A stretch of DNA of 35,442 nucleotides, from contig JALEIQ010000027.1 of assembly GCA_022769795.1 (NCBI GenBank), forward strand, positions 1 through 35,442, given 5' to 3'. A model generated the notes under the pieces. The model did no database searches. It saw nothing but the letters and a program-made list of their open reading frames with translations, and was not told the origin of the DNA. The translations under genes were made by a program, and so were the position numbers. Position 1 is the stretch's first letter. Every line of letters starts with the position of its first letter. Below, piece by piece: positions 24,960 to 32,824 of this stretch. The stretch is from Clostridiales bacterium (GTDB lineage: Bacteria; Bacillota; Clostridia; Christensenellales; Aristaeellaceae).

Positions 24960-26156
24960 TCAAATGGCCAAAATGCGGCGGCTCATGGTACGAATCAGGT
25001 CGTAACCGTCCCATGTGAGGGAAAAATCCATCGTGTGGCCCACAGGCGCGATGCGGTCGATACCGTAGAGCGCGTTTTCCCGCACAAAGCGCACAAGCGC
25101 TTCCTTATCCAGTCCGATATAGGAAAGCGTCTGATATTTCCGCTCCACCACGGGAATCAGCGCGTCCAGCGTTTCCGCCGCATACTCCACAAAGAAGCCG
25201 CCCGCGCAGCGGTGCGCGTCGATTTCCCCGGGCAGCGCGTCCACCTCCACGCGCACGGCCGTGTTATCCGGCATGGGAACGAACCTGGCTCCCGGCAGCG
25301 CGATGGCGGCGCGGCAGGCGGCGGTCAGCTTGTCCACCGCCACCACGGGCTCCATGGGATAGCGCGGGGCCGCGTAGGCATGCACAGCCTGCCAGAAGCG
25401 CTCCTGGGCCTGCGCGACCGTATCCCCCGCGCCCAGCCAGTAAATCAGCCGGGGCGATGTGCAGGCGTTCTGGTCGCTAAGGTACGTATCGTTGTAAAAG
25501 TCCTGTGCCATGCGTTTTTGCCGGGCCTCGTCCATATCCAGCACGCTTTGCGCGTTTATGGCCAGCAGGCTGTAGCGGTCGGCAAAGGTTATCTCCACGG
25601 CGCGCGGAGGCAGGGGCGCGGTACGCACGCGGCGCACGGTTTCATCCCCGCCCCAGATGACGCGCACATCACAGGCGGCGCTCAGTTGTTCGGTTATGTC
25701 CTGGCGCTCGCGGGGGTAGATGATTACGCTCACATACGGCGCCAGCGCGGCGTGCTCGCCCTCCAACAGGCGGCTGATGGCCCGGCATACGATGCGCGTC
25801 TGCTCAAAATCCCGGCTGGAAGCCTTCACAATGCAGGCGTTTCCCGCCAGCAGCGCCGATACCAGGGAATAAGCGAAGTTGATGGGCACGTTGCTGGGCG
25901 CGATATGGAAGCTCACGCCCCGACCAATGCGGCTATCCAGCGCCCCGGCATATTCCTCGCGCAGCGCCTCCAGATGCGCCCTGCGGCAAAAGAAGCCGAA
26001 GGTAACCACATCCGGGTAGGCGCGCGCCTGCTTGTGCGCCAGCAGGGCGGCGCTCAGATCGCCCAGAAAGGCCAAAACTGCGCCATCAAAGGGCTTGAGC
26101 GGCCTTGCGCCGCCCACATCCGCGCCACAGAGGCGCTCAAACGGTTCGTTGCTCAT
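24960..26156 (-). CDS. LuxC-like acyl-CoA/acyl-protein reductase
   Basis: A 398-residue protein of the LuxC family, related to aldehyde dehydrogenases. These enzymes reduce an activated acyl group (thioester or acyl-LuxE) to an aldehyde with NADPH. The acyl-accepting cysteine is C232 in DQNACTSPRLIYW. The nucleotide-binding side shows FHIAPSNVPINFAYSLV and NACIVKASSRD, where K111 is typical of the family. WGGDETV also matches. I set the start at ATG 26156; the frame extends to 26210, but that overlaps the LuxE-like gene further. It overlaps LuxE by 20 bases, matching the known LuxC-LuxE partnership. This is not a luminescence locus, since no luxAB was seen. Its substrate is inferred to be a carrier-bound acyl chain. 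Confidence 0.9.
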   Translation of the reverse strand: MSNEPFERLCGADVGGARPLKPFDGAVLAFLGDLSAALLAHKQARAYPDVVTFGFFCRRAHLEALREEYAGALDSRIGRGVSFHIAPSNVPINFAYSLVSALLAGNACIVKASSRDFEQTRIVCRAISRLLEGEHAALAPYVSVIIYPRERQDITEQLSAACDVRVIWGGDETVRRVRTAPLPPRAVEITFADRYSLLAINAQSVLDMDEARQKRMAQDFYNDTYLSDQNACTSPRLIYWLGAGDTVAQAQERFWQAVHAYAAPRYPMEPVVAVDKLTAACRAAIALPGARFVPMPDNTAVRVEVDALPGEIDAHRCAGGFFVEYAAETLDALIPVVERKYQTLSYIGLDKEALVRFVRENALYGIDRIAPVGHTMDFSLTWDGYDLIRTMSRRILAI

Positions 26157-27222
26157 AGGTATCGCTGCACCCCCGCACCTCGGCGCGCTTGATGCGCCCC
26201 ACAATTTCAAAGTACTTTCCCTTGCGGCCGCAGGGGCAATCGTCCTCGCCCAGAATGCGGCCCTCGTCCTCGGTAAGCAGAATATGGCCGGGATAGCTGC
26301 GCGGCAGCAGGCTGGATACCTGAATCAGGCCCAGTTCCCCCACGTCCGCCACGGAAAAATCCCCACCCCGCCGGATGGTGATATCCGACCACACGGGCGC
26401 ATGCAAATGCCCATGCTCGCACTCCATATAGATGGTTCCGGTCTGCTCCACCATGCCATAGTAATTATGCACGCGCGTAAGCCCGCAGGTTTCAAGCAGC
26501 TCGCGCTTGAACTGCTCGGTGGTAATGTGCCGGTCGCTCAGCTTTTTCCAGCCGCCGCCGTGTACCAGAACGCCGTTGCTTAAATCCGGCGTCCATTCCT
26601 GTTTGCGCAGCTCGGCCAGGAAGTGCTGCCAAATCATAAACGTAAAGCCAAACAGAAAAATCTTCTCGCCCGCGTGCTTCTCCAGAAAGGCCTTCAGGCC
26701 CTCCGCATCCAGCCGCATGTTCTCGTCCAGGGCAAACATCCTGTCCCTGGCAAACATGCTGAACCCCAAAATTCCCGCTCCCCGCGCCGAAAACATCGCC
26801 CGGTTTTGAATGACCGCGCTGGTGTCCAGGATAATCATGGGCAAACGCTGCTTGCCGATGAATTCGCTCATGATGCGGCTTAACACCTTGCTTTGCAGGG
26901 CGCTGGTTTCGCGATCCAAAAAGATTCGGCTCACCTGCTGGCCCGTGGTTCCGGAGGAGGTCATGGTGCGGTTGAGTGCCTCCTGCGGCACACTTTTTAG
27001 CGCATACTCCTTAAACAGGCGCACCGGCAGAAAGGGCAGCTCCTCAAACGCACCGGCAGCCTCCGCATCCGCGCCCCAGGCGGCCAGCATGCGCGCATAC
27101 TCCGGGCAATGCTCCGCGTGAAAGCGCGTAAGCTCCTTCAGCTCCCGCGTAAGGAACGCGTGCTTCTTAGCATGTTCCCACTCGTAAGCGGGCAGGGCGG
27201 GCAATTCGTTTACATCATACAT
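26137..27222 (-). CDS. LuxE-like acyl-protein synthetase
   Basis: A 361-residue member of the LuxE/PaaK acyl-protein synthetase group, which activates a carboxylic acid with ATP to an acyl-adenylate and passes it on. The phosphate-binding loop is TSSGTTGQ at residues 88-95, preceded by the family pattern FLPVRLFKEY. A later HGGGWKKL and a YYGMVEQTG motif fit the adenine and AMP sites. It ends with CPCGRKGKYFEIVGRIKRAEVRGC, a cysteine-bearing C-terminal region as in LuxE relatives. The start ATG 27222 overlaps the AMP-ligase stop by 8 bases and follows TGGAGA. It sits directly upstream of the LuxC-like gene in the same operon, as in fatty-acid reductase complexes. Confidence 0.9.
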   Translation of the reverse strand: MYDVNELPALPAYEWEHAKKHAFLTRELKELTRFHAEHCPEYARMLAAWGADAEAAGAFEELPFLPVRLFKEYALKSVPQEALNRTMTSSGTTGQQVSRIFLDRETSALQSKVLSRIMSEFIGKQRLPMIILDTSAVIQNRAMFSARGAGILGFSMFARDRMFALDENMRLDAEGLKAFLEKHAGEKIFLFGFTFMIWQHFLAELRKQEWTPDLSNGVLVHGGGWKKLSDRHITTEQFKRELLETCGLTRVHNYYGMVEQTGTIYMECEHGHLHAPVWSDITIRRGGDFSVADVGELGLIQVSSLLPRSYPGHILLTEDEGRILGEDDCPCGRKGKYFEIVGRIKRAEVRGCSDTYEQRTV

Positions 27223-28621
27223 GGTATTTCTCCAGCTCGCGGTACAGGGTTTTGCCCGACTCGTTCTTGGGAATTTCGGCAAGGTACTGGATATGGAAGC
27301 CGCTTAGGTTCAGCCCCGTCTTTTCCGATAGCCACACGCGCATCTCCGGCAGCGCCTGCTCGTCCGTGGCAAAGATCATCAAATGGTCGTCGCGACCCGC
27401 GCAGGCGCATTCCACGGCGGGGAAGGCCGCCTTGAGCAGGCGCTCCGCCTCGTCCAGGTTCACGCGGTTGCCATACATTTTCAGGAAACGCTTCTTGCGG
27501 CCCACGATGGTAAAGTAGCCGTCCTCGTCCATTTGGGCCATATCGCCCGTATCCAGCACGCCGCCGCGTTCGTCGCCCTTTTCCAGATCGCCGGCGCAGG
27601 CGGCGTAGCCCAGGGTGACATTCTCGCCATAGTAGCGCAGCTCGCCCGTTACATACGGCTCGCTGATCGTTTCGCCCTGCGTGCCAATCAGCTCAAAGCG
27701 CCCGCCGGGGATGGCGACGCCCATAGCTCCCGCCTTTTCCAGGCTCTTTTCCCACGGCAGATAGGCCATGCGGGCCGTGGCCTCGCACTGGCCATACATC
27801 ACTACGAAATGGCGGCCCGTATCCCTGCACCACTCGGCAAAGCGGGTATGGAGCTGGGGCAGCAGCTTGCCGCCAGCCTGGGTCATGGTGCGCAGGCTGG
27901 GAAGCTGCATGCGGGTAAAGCGCATGCGATCCAGCATCTCATAGGTGTAGGGCACGCCGCCGAAGCTGGTGGCCTCCTCGCGGCGGAAGAAATCCCAGAA
28001 ATCGCGCTGGGCGATGCCCTTTTCCGTGAGCAGCACCGTCGCGCCCACATCCAGATGCGTGGTGAGAATGCTAAGGCCATAGGTGTAGTTCATGGGCAGG
28101 GTGGTGATAGCGCGCTCCTGTGCCGTCAGCTCCAAATACTCCACAATGCTGTTCGTATTGGCGCGGATGTTTTGATAGCTCTGGCGCACAAATTTGGGGC
28201 TGCCGGTGGAACCGCTGGTGGTAAGCAGGAGCGCCAGCTCCGGGTACAGCCGCGTCTGCGCGCCCCACGGCGTTTTCAAAAGCCGGTAGCCCAGGCGCTC
28301 GTATACGCATTCGCATCCCTCATGCGCATAGTCCTCCGGCGCCCACAGATAGGCCGGGCGGTACGCCCTGTACAATTCCTCAAAAAGCTGTGCGTCTATC
28401 CCGGCGTTCAGCAAAGCGGGCACAATGCCGCCTTGCACAAAGGCCGTGTAGCCCAGCACGCTTCCCAGGGTGTTGCGGCACAGGCAAAACGCCAGGCAGC
28501 GCCCGCCGGCGGCGGCGCTAAGCGCCGCGCCCTCCCGCTCAAGCTGTGCATAGGTAAGGGTTTGCCCCGCCTCGTCCTTGAGGGCTACCGCGTCGCCGAA
28601 GCGGTCAAATCTCCACATCAT
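27215..28621 (-). CDS. AMP-forming acyl ligase (ANL superfamily)
   Basis: An adenylate-forming enzyme of about 468 residues. Core motifs are complete: A3 loop LLTTSGSTGSPKFV, A5 MYGQCEATARMAYLP, A7 DTGDMAQMDEDGYFTIVGR, A8 hinge KRFLKMYGNRVNLDEAE, and the A10 lysine in PKNESGKTLYREL. This supports a full acid-AMP plus thioester-forming cycle. As it follows directly on an acyl carrier protein gene (17-base overlap), loading an acid onto that carrier is the simplest role. The protein is shorter than typical acyl-CoA synthetases, as are many carrier-loading ligases. I chose ATG 28621; ATG 28618 and a TTG at 28651 are alternatives, since GGAAAGGAG lies 13 bases upstream. The acid itself is unknown. 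Confidence 0.9.
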   Translation of the reverse strand: MMWRFDRFGDAVALKDEAGQTLTYAQLEREGAALSAAAGGRCLAFCLCRNTLGSVLGYTAFVQGGIVPALLNAGIDAQLFEELYRAYRPAYLWAPEDYAHEGCECVYERLGYRLLKTPWGAQTRLYPELALLLTTSGSTGSPKFVRQSYQNIRANTNSIVEYLELTAQERAITTLPMNYTYGLSILTTHLDVGATVLLTEKGIAQRDFWDFFRREEATSFGGVPYTYEMLDRMRFTRMQLPSLRTMTQAGGKLLPQLHTRFAEWCRDTGRHFVVMYGQCEATARMAYLPWEKSLEKAGAMGVAIPGGRFELIGTQGETISEPYVTGELRYYGENVTLGYAACAGDLEKGDERGGVLDTGDMAQMDEDGYFTIVGRKKRFLKMYGNRVNLDEAERLLKAAFPAVECACAGRDDHLMIFATDEQALPEMRVWLSEKTGLNLSGFHIQYLAEIPKNESGKTLYRELEKYHV

Positions 28622-28841
28622 ATTTGCGAAGAATCTCCTTTCCCTTTTCAAACGAGCTCAGGTCGATAATATCGTCCATATCCACCATAATGCCAAACGC
28701 GTCCTCCAGCGCGGCAATCAGTGTCATATGGCCCACGCTGTCCCACTGGCTGCTCTCGCCGTATTTGAGGGCAGGCACCTCGTTTTCGGGCACCTCCAAA
28801 GCCTCCGCAAACGCCTTTACATACTTTTCCAAATTCGTCAT
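28605..28841 (-). CDS. Acyl carrier protein
   Basis: A 78-residue acidic four-helix carrier protein. The phosphopantetheine attachment site is S35 in WDSVGHM, a variant of the usual DSL motif seen in dedicated rather than fatty-acid-synthesis ACPs. The start follows AAAGGAG at eight bases. Its 3' end overlaps the AMP-ligase start, and the SDR gene lies 26 bases upstream, so all three are probably translated together. It is inferred to carry the acyl group activated by the neighbouring ligase and handled by the SDR, LuxE-like and LuxC-like enzymes. Confidence 0.92.
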   Translation of the reverse strand: MTNLEKYVKAFAEALEVPENEVPALKYGESSQWDSVGHMTLIAALEDAFGIMVDMDDIIDLSSFEKGKEILRKYDVEI

Positions 28842-28867
28842 TGCAATCGCTCCTTTCTATGATTCCT

Positions 28868-29611
28868 TCACAGAATGCCGCCGTCCACCCGCCACACCTG
28901 GCCGGTCACATAGCTGGCCATATCGCTGGCCAGGAAGGCCGCCACATTGGCAATCTCCTCCGGCCGTGCCTTGCGGTGCATAAGGATTTTGGCAAGCTGC
29001 GCCTCGGTCACCTTTTCGCTCAGGCCGCTCACCAAATCCGTATCGGTCAGTCCCGGAGCCAAGGCGTTTGCGCGTATGCCCAGGCTGATCAGCTCGCGCG
29101 CCATCTTTTTGGTGGCGGCGATCACCGCCGCCTTGGAGGCCGAATAGTCCAGGCGGCTGTCGCCGTCGATACCGGCAATGCTGGCGACGTTCACCACAGC
29201 GCCCGTTTTCCCGCGCGCCATCAGGCGCGTTGCCAGGCGGCTTACCTCCACCATGGCGAAAAAGTTTACGTCAAATATCCGGCGCATGTCCGCCTCGCTG
29301 GTCATTTGAAACATGCGATCCTCGCCCATCACGCCTGCGTTGTTCATCAGCACGTGCAGGGGCTGCTTGTCCGCCATCACCTGACGGAACGCCTCCTTGA
29401 TGGCCGCGGTATCGCTCAGCTCGCAATACACGGGCTTTATCCACACGCCATAGCGCTGGGCAAGCTCGCTCAGGCGCGCCTCGAAGGCTTCATCCGGCTT
29501 GCGGGCAAAGGCCCATACATTGGCCCCCTCGCGCGCAAACACCTCGACCGCCGCGGCCCCAATGCCGCGCGCCGCGCCGGTAATCAGCGCGTTTTTGCCA
29601 TTGAGCAGCAT
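28868..29611 (-). CDS. SDR-family oxidoreductase (FabG-like)
   Basis: A 247-residue short-chain dehydrogenase/reductase, the size of FabG. It shows the cofactor loop TGAARGIG at 12-19, the NNAG motif, a catalytic Ser in NVASIAG, and the active-site YSASK. The C-terminus ASYVTGQVWRVDGG is also characteristic. FabG enzymes reduce 3-oxoacyl-ACP with NADPH; with an ACP gene directly downstream, an acyl-ACP or related substrate is plausible, but a sugar or alcohol substrate cannot be excluded. The start is supported by GAGGAGGAA, which lies within the last codons of the preceding membrane-protein gene. Only one base separates the two genes. Confidence 0.93.
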   Translation of the reverse strand: MLLNGKNALITGAARGIGAAAVEVFAREGANVWAFARKPDEAFEARLSELAQRYGVWIKPVYCELSDTAAIKEAFRQVMADKQPLHVLMNNAGVMGEDRMFQMTSEADMRRIFDVNFFAMVEVSRLATRLMARGKTGAVVNVASIAGIDGDSRLDYSASKAAVIAATKKMARELISLGIRANALAPGLTDTDLVSGLSEKVTEAQLAKILMHRKARPEEIANVAAFLASDMASYVTGQVWRVDGGIL

Positions 29612-29612
29612 G

Positions 29613-31130
29613 CTATTCCTCCTCCGCAGCGGTCACGCGCTGCTTTTCGTAATACTCCCCGTACAGGTGGAGCACATAGTCCAATGAGCCGCTGTTGAGC
29701 GCGTCGCCCATGAACGCCTCGGGAATCTCCTCCACGGGGGCCATTACCGGCTCGGTCTGTTCGGGATCATTCATGCTTTCGTCCCGCGCGTCCATGGCCG
29801 CGTCATACGCCGCGGCCTCGCCATTAAGGAGGGAACGCAGCGCGCTGCCGGAGGCCATGTTCTGCGCCCCGGGCTCAAGGCTGCCCTCGGGATGATAGCA
29901 TACGCAGCCAACAACCAGCAAAACCACCGCCGCCGCGAACGCGCCAATGCGCATGCCATCCTTCTTTGCGGTGCCGATGGCCGGGAAGGCGGCGCGCCCG
30001 TCCAGCCTGCGCTGGCCCCAGCCCATCCAATACAGCGCCAGCGCGCAGCTCATAAGCACAAAGGTATAGAAGTAGGTGTTCAGCGCGCGGCCGTCGCCCA
30101 GGTAGTTCCCGGTGTACAGCGTAGGCGCGAGCTGGGCGCAGAACAGGCACACGCACAGCACCGTCGTCCAAATCGGGTGATTGAAGCGATACGGGCTGCC
30201 GCGCAGCGCCTCGCTAAGCTGCCAGGCCACCATGCACCATACCACCAGCAGCGGCAGCGAAAACCAGTTGCCCATCAGCGCCAGGCCAAAGTAAAAGGCC
30301 TGCAAAACCGCCATCGGCGCGCTCATGCCGCCGCGCAGGGTCTTGGCGCGCACGGCGTTGCCCGGCGCAACCATGCTGAATACAAAGCATGCAAGCAGCA
30401 GCATAAACAGCGCAAGCTCTCCTACCCGCTCGCGCCGCTTGCGCACAAAGGCGCGCAGCACCAGCACAGCGTCCGCCAGCGCCGCAAACAGCAGCGTGGA
30501 ATACTTGGCTCCGCCCAAAATCACCGTCAGAATAACCAGGAGCGCGTATAGCGCCGCCTTCGCGCCCTTGCGCCGCGCGTTTTCAAAGCCGATAAGCACG
30601 CCCAGGCGCGTAAGCATCACCGACCACATCAGCGTGTACGCCACGCCGCCGTTGAACCAGAAAAACGCCTCGCTCATTTCCGGCACAAACTGTACCATCA
30701 CAAAGGCCACCGCGCAAAACGCCATCCAGAACGTGGGGCCGTCGGCATGAAGGGTGCGCACCAACACCTGCTTTAGGAAAAACCACAGCGCAAACAGAAA
30801 GAACGTAAGCAGCAGCGCGGTGGTAATCCAGTAGAGGTGCTCGCCAAACAGCGCGGGCTGCAAGGCGCTGATAAAGGAGGTCGCATAGGTGCCCTCCCAG
30901 GTATCGCGGATGCCCACGGTGTTGCGGATGGCCGCCTTGACGGTTTCCAGCACGCTGCCGGTGGAACGCCACGCGTCATGCGTGAGAATGGAAAAGCCAA
31001 AATCGTCATAGCAGGCATGGTTGTAAACCGAAAGCGCGTACAGCGGCATCAGGCTAATCAGGAGCGCGGCCACGCACAGCCATGCCAGCGCCCTGTTGGA
31101 CACGTTTCGCTTCATCAGGCCGTTCTTCAT
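29613..31130 (-). CDS. DUF6056-like polytopic membrane protein (second of tandem pair)
   Basis: A 505-residue membrane protein with about eleven predicted helices. It shares ordered motifs with its neighbour at 31127-32632: YNHACYDDFGFS after helix 1, TWEGTYATSFISALQP, EAFFWFNGGVAYT, VAPGNAVRA, LNTYFYTF, and a tail with EGSLEPGAQN. The paired Asp residues in an extracytoplasmic loop after the first helix, and the overall layout, resemble GT-C transferases that use lipid-linked sugars. I associate this pattern with DUF6056, but the activity is unproven. The acidic C-terminal tail (RDESMNDPEQTEPVMAPVEE) is longer than in the first copy. It overlaps the first copy by 4 bases (ATGA). Confidence 0.82.
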   Translation of the reverse strand: MKNGLMKRNVSNRALAWLCVAALLISLMPLYALSVYNHACYDDFGFSILTHDAWRSTGSVLETVKAAIRNTVGIRDTWEGTYATSFISALQPALFGEHLYWITTALLLTFFLFALWFFLKQVLVRTLHADGPTFWMAFCAVAFVMVQFVPEMSEAFFWFNGGVAYTLMWSVMLTRLGVLIGFENARRKGAKAALYALLVILTVILGGAKYSTLLFAALADAVLVLRAFVRKRRERVGELALFMLLLACFVFSMVAPGNAVRAKTLRGGMSAPMAVLQAFYFGLALMGNWFSLPLLVVWCMVAWQLSEALRGSPYRFNHPIWTTVLCVCLFCAQLAPTLYTGNYLGDGRALNTYFYTFVLMSCALALYWMGWGQRRLDGRAAFPAIGTAKKDGMRIGAFAAAVVLLVVGCVCYHPEGSLEPGAQNMASGSALRSLLNGEAAAYDAAMDARDESMNDPEQTEPVMAPVEEIPEAFMGDALNSGSLDYVLHLYGEYYEKQRVTAAEEE

Positions 31131-32632
31131 GGAGCCGCCGCCTCCCCCTCAATCCGAATGGCTTCCTTACCATAGTACAGGCACAGCGATGGCCGCGCGT
31201 CGTATTCCGCGCCCGGCGTGAGAAGGTCGTCCATAAACACATCTGGCACGGCGGTCAGCGGCTTTAACGTGACCACGGGCTGGGAAGCGTCGTTGAGCAG
31301 CTTTTCGCGCTGCGTCATTTCAAGATCATACTGCCTGGCCTCGCCCGTTGCAATGGAAAGCGCCGCGCTGATTCCGTTCAGGTTCTGCACGCCATAAAGC
31401 GCTTCCCCCTCCGGCTTTACGCCCAAGCATCCCACGCCCAGCAGGCATGCGCTTGCCAGCAGCAGCGCGCCATAGCCGCGCGCCGTAAGCGCGGGCAGGC
31501 TCCACTCCTTTAGATGCCTGGCGGCAAAGCCCAGCAGATAATACGCATACAGGAACCAAAGCACCACAAAGCTTTGGAAATAGGTATTCACAATGCGCCC
31601 CGCGCCAATGCCCGCAATCGAATACAGCGGCGGGGTAAGCTGCGTGCAGTACACCGCCGTAAGCAGCCCCAGCGCAAGCCAGGGATGGCGGAAGGAAAAG
31701 CGGCTGCGCCCGGCCGCCCCGTACAGAAGCGGCGCCACCGCCAGCGTAACGGCAATCAGCGGCAGGCGGATATAGCCGCCCATCTGCGCCACGCCATAAT
31801 ACAGCGATTGCGCAATCGCCTTTACCGCCGAGCCGTGATAGCCGATCCTGTCCGCACGCACCGCGTTGCCGGGAGCGGACATGCTATACGCAAAGCAAAT
31901 CAGGAACAGCGCAAACAGCGCCGCAAAGCAGGCCCTTTTGGCATTCCTGCGCACAAAGGCAGCCGCCGTTGCCAGCCCCAGCATACAAAGTCCAAACAGC
32001 CCGCCGCCATAGCTGCCGCCGCCAAGCAGCACCATAAGCACGCACAGCGCGGCCATCAGCGCCGCCAAGGAAGCGCGGTTCCCGCTTAGGCACAGGCGAA
32101 TGAGCAGCGCCGCCGCCAGCGCCATAAGCGAGTAGATAAACGTATTGCCCACGCCGCCGTTGAACCAGTAGAACGCCTCGCCCGCATCGGGCATAAGCTG
32201 TAGCATGAGCGCGACGGCCAGGCAGCCCAGGCTTGCGCGCGCCCCGCCATCCAGCCCCAGCGCGCCAAACGCCGTGGAAAACAAAAACAGGAAGCACACG
32301 ATAAACGCCGTCAGCAAAAAGAAGGAGCTCAAAAAATACCATTCTTCAGAGAACACGCCCGGCTGCAAATTGCTCAAAAGCGTACCCGTGTAGGTGCCCT
32401 GCCAGGTCATGCGGGTATTGCGCGCAGCCTGCCACGCGGCGCTGAGCGCCGCGCCCAGGCTGCCCGTTTGCTGCCAGGCATGGCGCACCGGGGCCGAAAA
32501 GCCGTAATCGTCGTAATTGGGATGGTTATACGGCGCAATGGCGTTCAGCGGAAGCGAGCTGAGCACAAGCGCCGCAACGCAGCCCCACATAAGCAGCCGC
32601 TTCACGCGGTCAAGGCCCTCCGACTTTTTCAT
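31127..32632 (-). CDS. DUF6056-like polytopic membrane protein (first of tandem pair)
   Basis: A membrane protein of about 501 residues, first gene of the leftward operon. It carries the same motif series as the next gene: YNHPNYDDYGFS, TWQGTYTGTLLSNLQP, EAFYWFNGGVGNT, SAPGNAVRADR, VNTYFQSF and PEGEALYGVQN. The two were probably formed by an old duplication, as they are clearly related but well diverged. The double Asp after helix 1 is the likely catalytic or metal-binding site if this is a GT-C transferase; that is inference. I chose ATG 32632, six bases after AGAAAGGGGG; ATG 32638 is in frame but too close to that site. A promoter lies about 50 bases upstream. Confidence 0.82.
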   Translation of the reverse strand: MKKSEGLDRVKRLLMWGCVAALVLSSLPLNAIAPYNHPNYDDYGFSAPVRHAWQQTGSLGAALSAAWQAARNTRMTWQGTYTGTLLSNLQPGVFSEEWYFLSSFFLLTAFIVCFLFLFSTAFGALGLDGGARASLGCLAVALMLQLMPDAGEAFYWFNGGVGNTFIYSLMALAAALLIRLCLSGNRASLAALMAALCVLMVLLGGGSYGGGLFGLCMLGLATAAAFVRRNAKRACFAALFALFLICFAYSMSAPGNAVRADRIGYHGSAVKAIAQSLYYGVAQMGGYIRLPLIAVTLAVAPLLYGAAGRSRFSFRHPWLALGLLTAVYCTQLTPPLYSIAGIGAGRIVNTYFQSFVVLWFLYAYYLLGFAARHLKEWSLPALTARGYGALLLASACLLGVGCLGVKPEGEALYGVQNLNGISAALSIATGEARQYDLEMTQREKLLNDASQPVVTLKPLTAVPDVFMDDLLTPGAEYDARPSLCLYYGKEAIRIEGEAAAP

Positions 32633-32681
32633 AGCCATCCCCCTTTCTGCGCGAAATCAGCATACAGCATACCAAGTTTAG

Positions 32682-32711
32682 ATTATAGCATGTTTCGCCT
32701 AAAAATGCCAC
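32682..32711 (-). promoter_or_regulatory. Extended -10 promoter for the leftward acyl/glycan operon
   Basis: Read on the minus strand, TATAAT (32682-32687) is preceded by TG one base upstream (TGCTATAAT), an extended -10. A weak -35, GTGGCA, lies at 32706-32711 with an 18-base spacer. Transcription would start near 32675, about 43 bases before the first DUF6056-like ATG. It sits just below the icd terminator, so it gives this operon its own start. Confidence 0.72.
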
Positions 32712-32767
32712 ACCCACATAAAAGCCATGCGGCCGGAGCCGGGCTTTCCGGAATCCGCCACGGAGCC

Positions 32768-32806
32768 AAAAAAGCGGATGGCCAGGAGCGCGCTCCCGCC
32801 ATCCGC
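32768..32806 (-). terminator. Intrinsic terminator of icd
   Basis: On the minus strand, GCGGATGGC pairs with GCCATCCGC around a 15-base interior that can itself pair (GGAGC / GCTCC), followed directly by TTTTTT. It starts 19 bases after the icd stop codon. This is the clearest terminator in the window and separates icd from the acyl/glycan operon. Confidence 0.92.
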
Positions 32807-32824
32807 CTGTATTCCGCAAAATCC

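Noticed and set aside
24960-28621. Luminescence (lux) operon
   Set aside because: LuxC and LuxE homologues are present but no luciferase subunits; the ACP, ANL ligase and glycosyltransferase context points to acyl or glycan modification.
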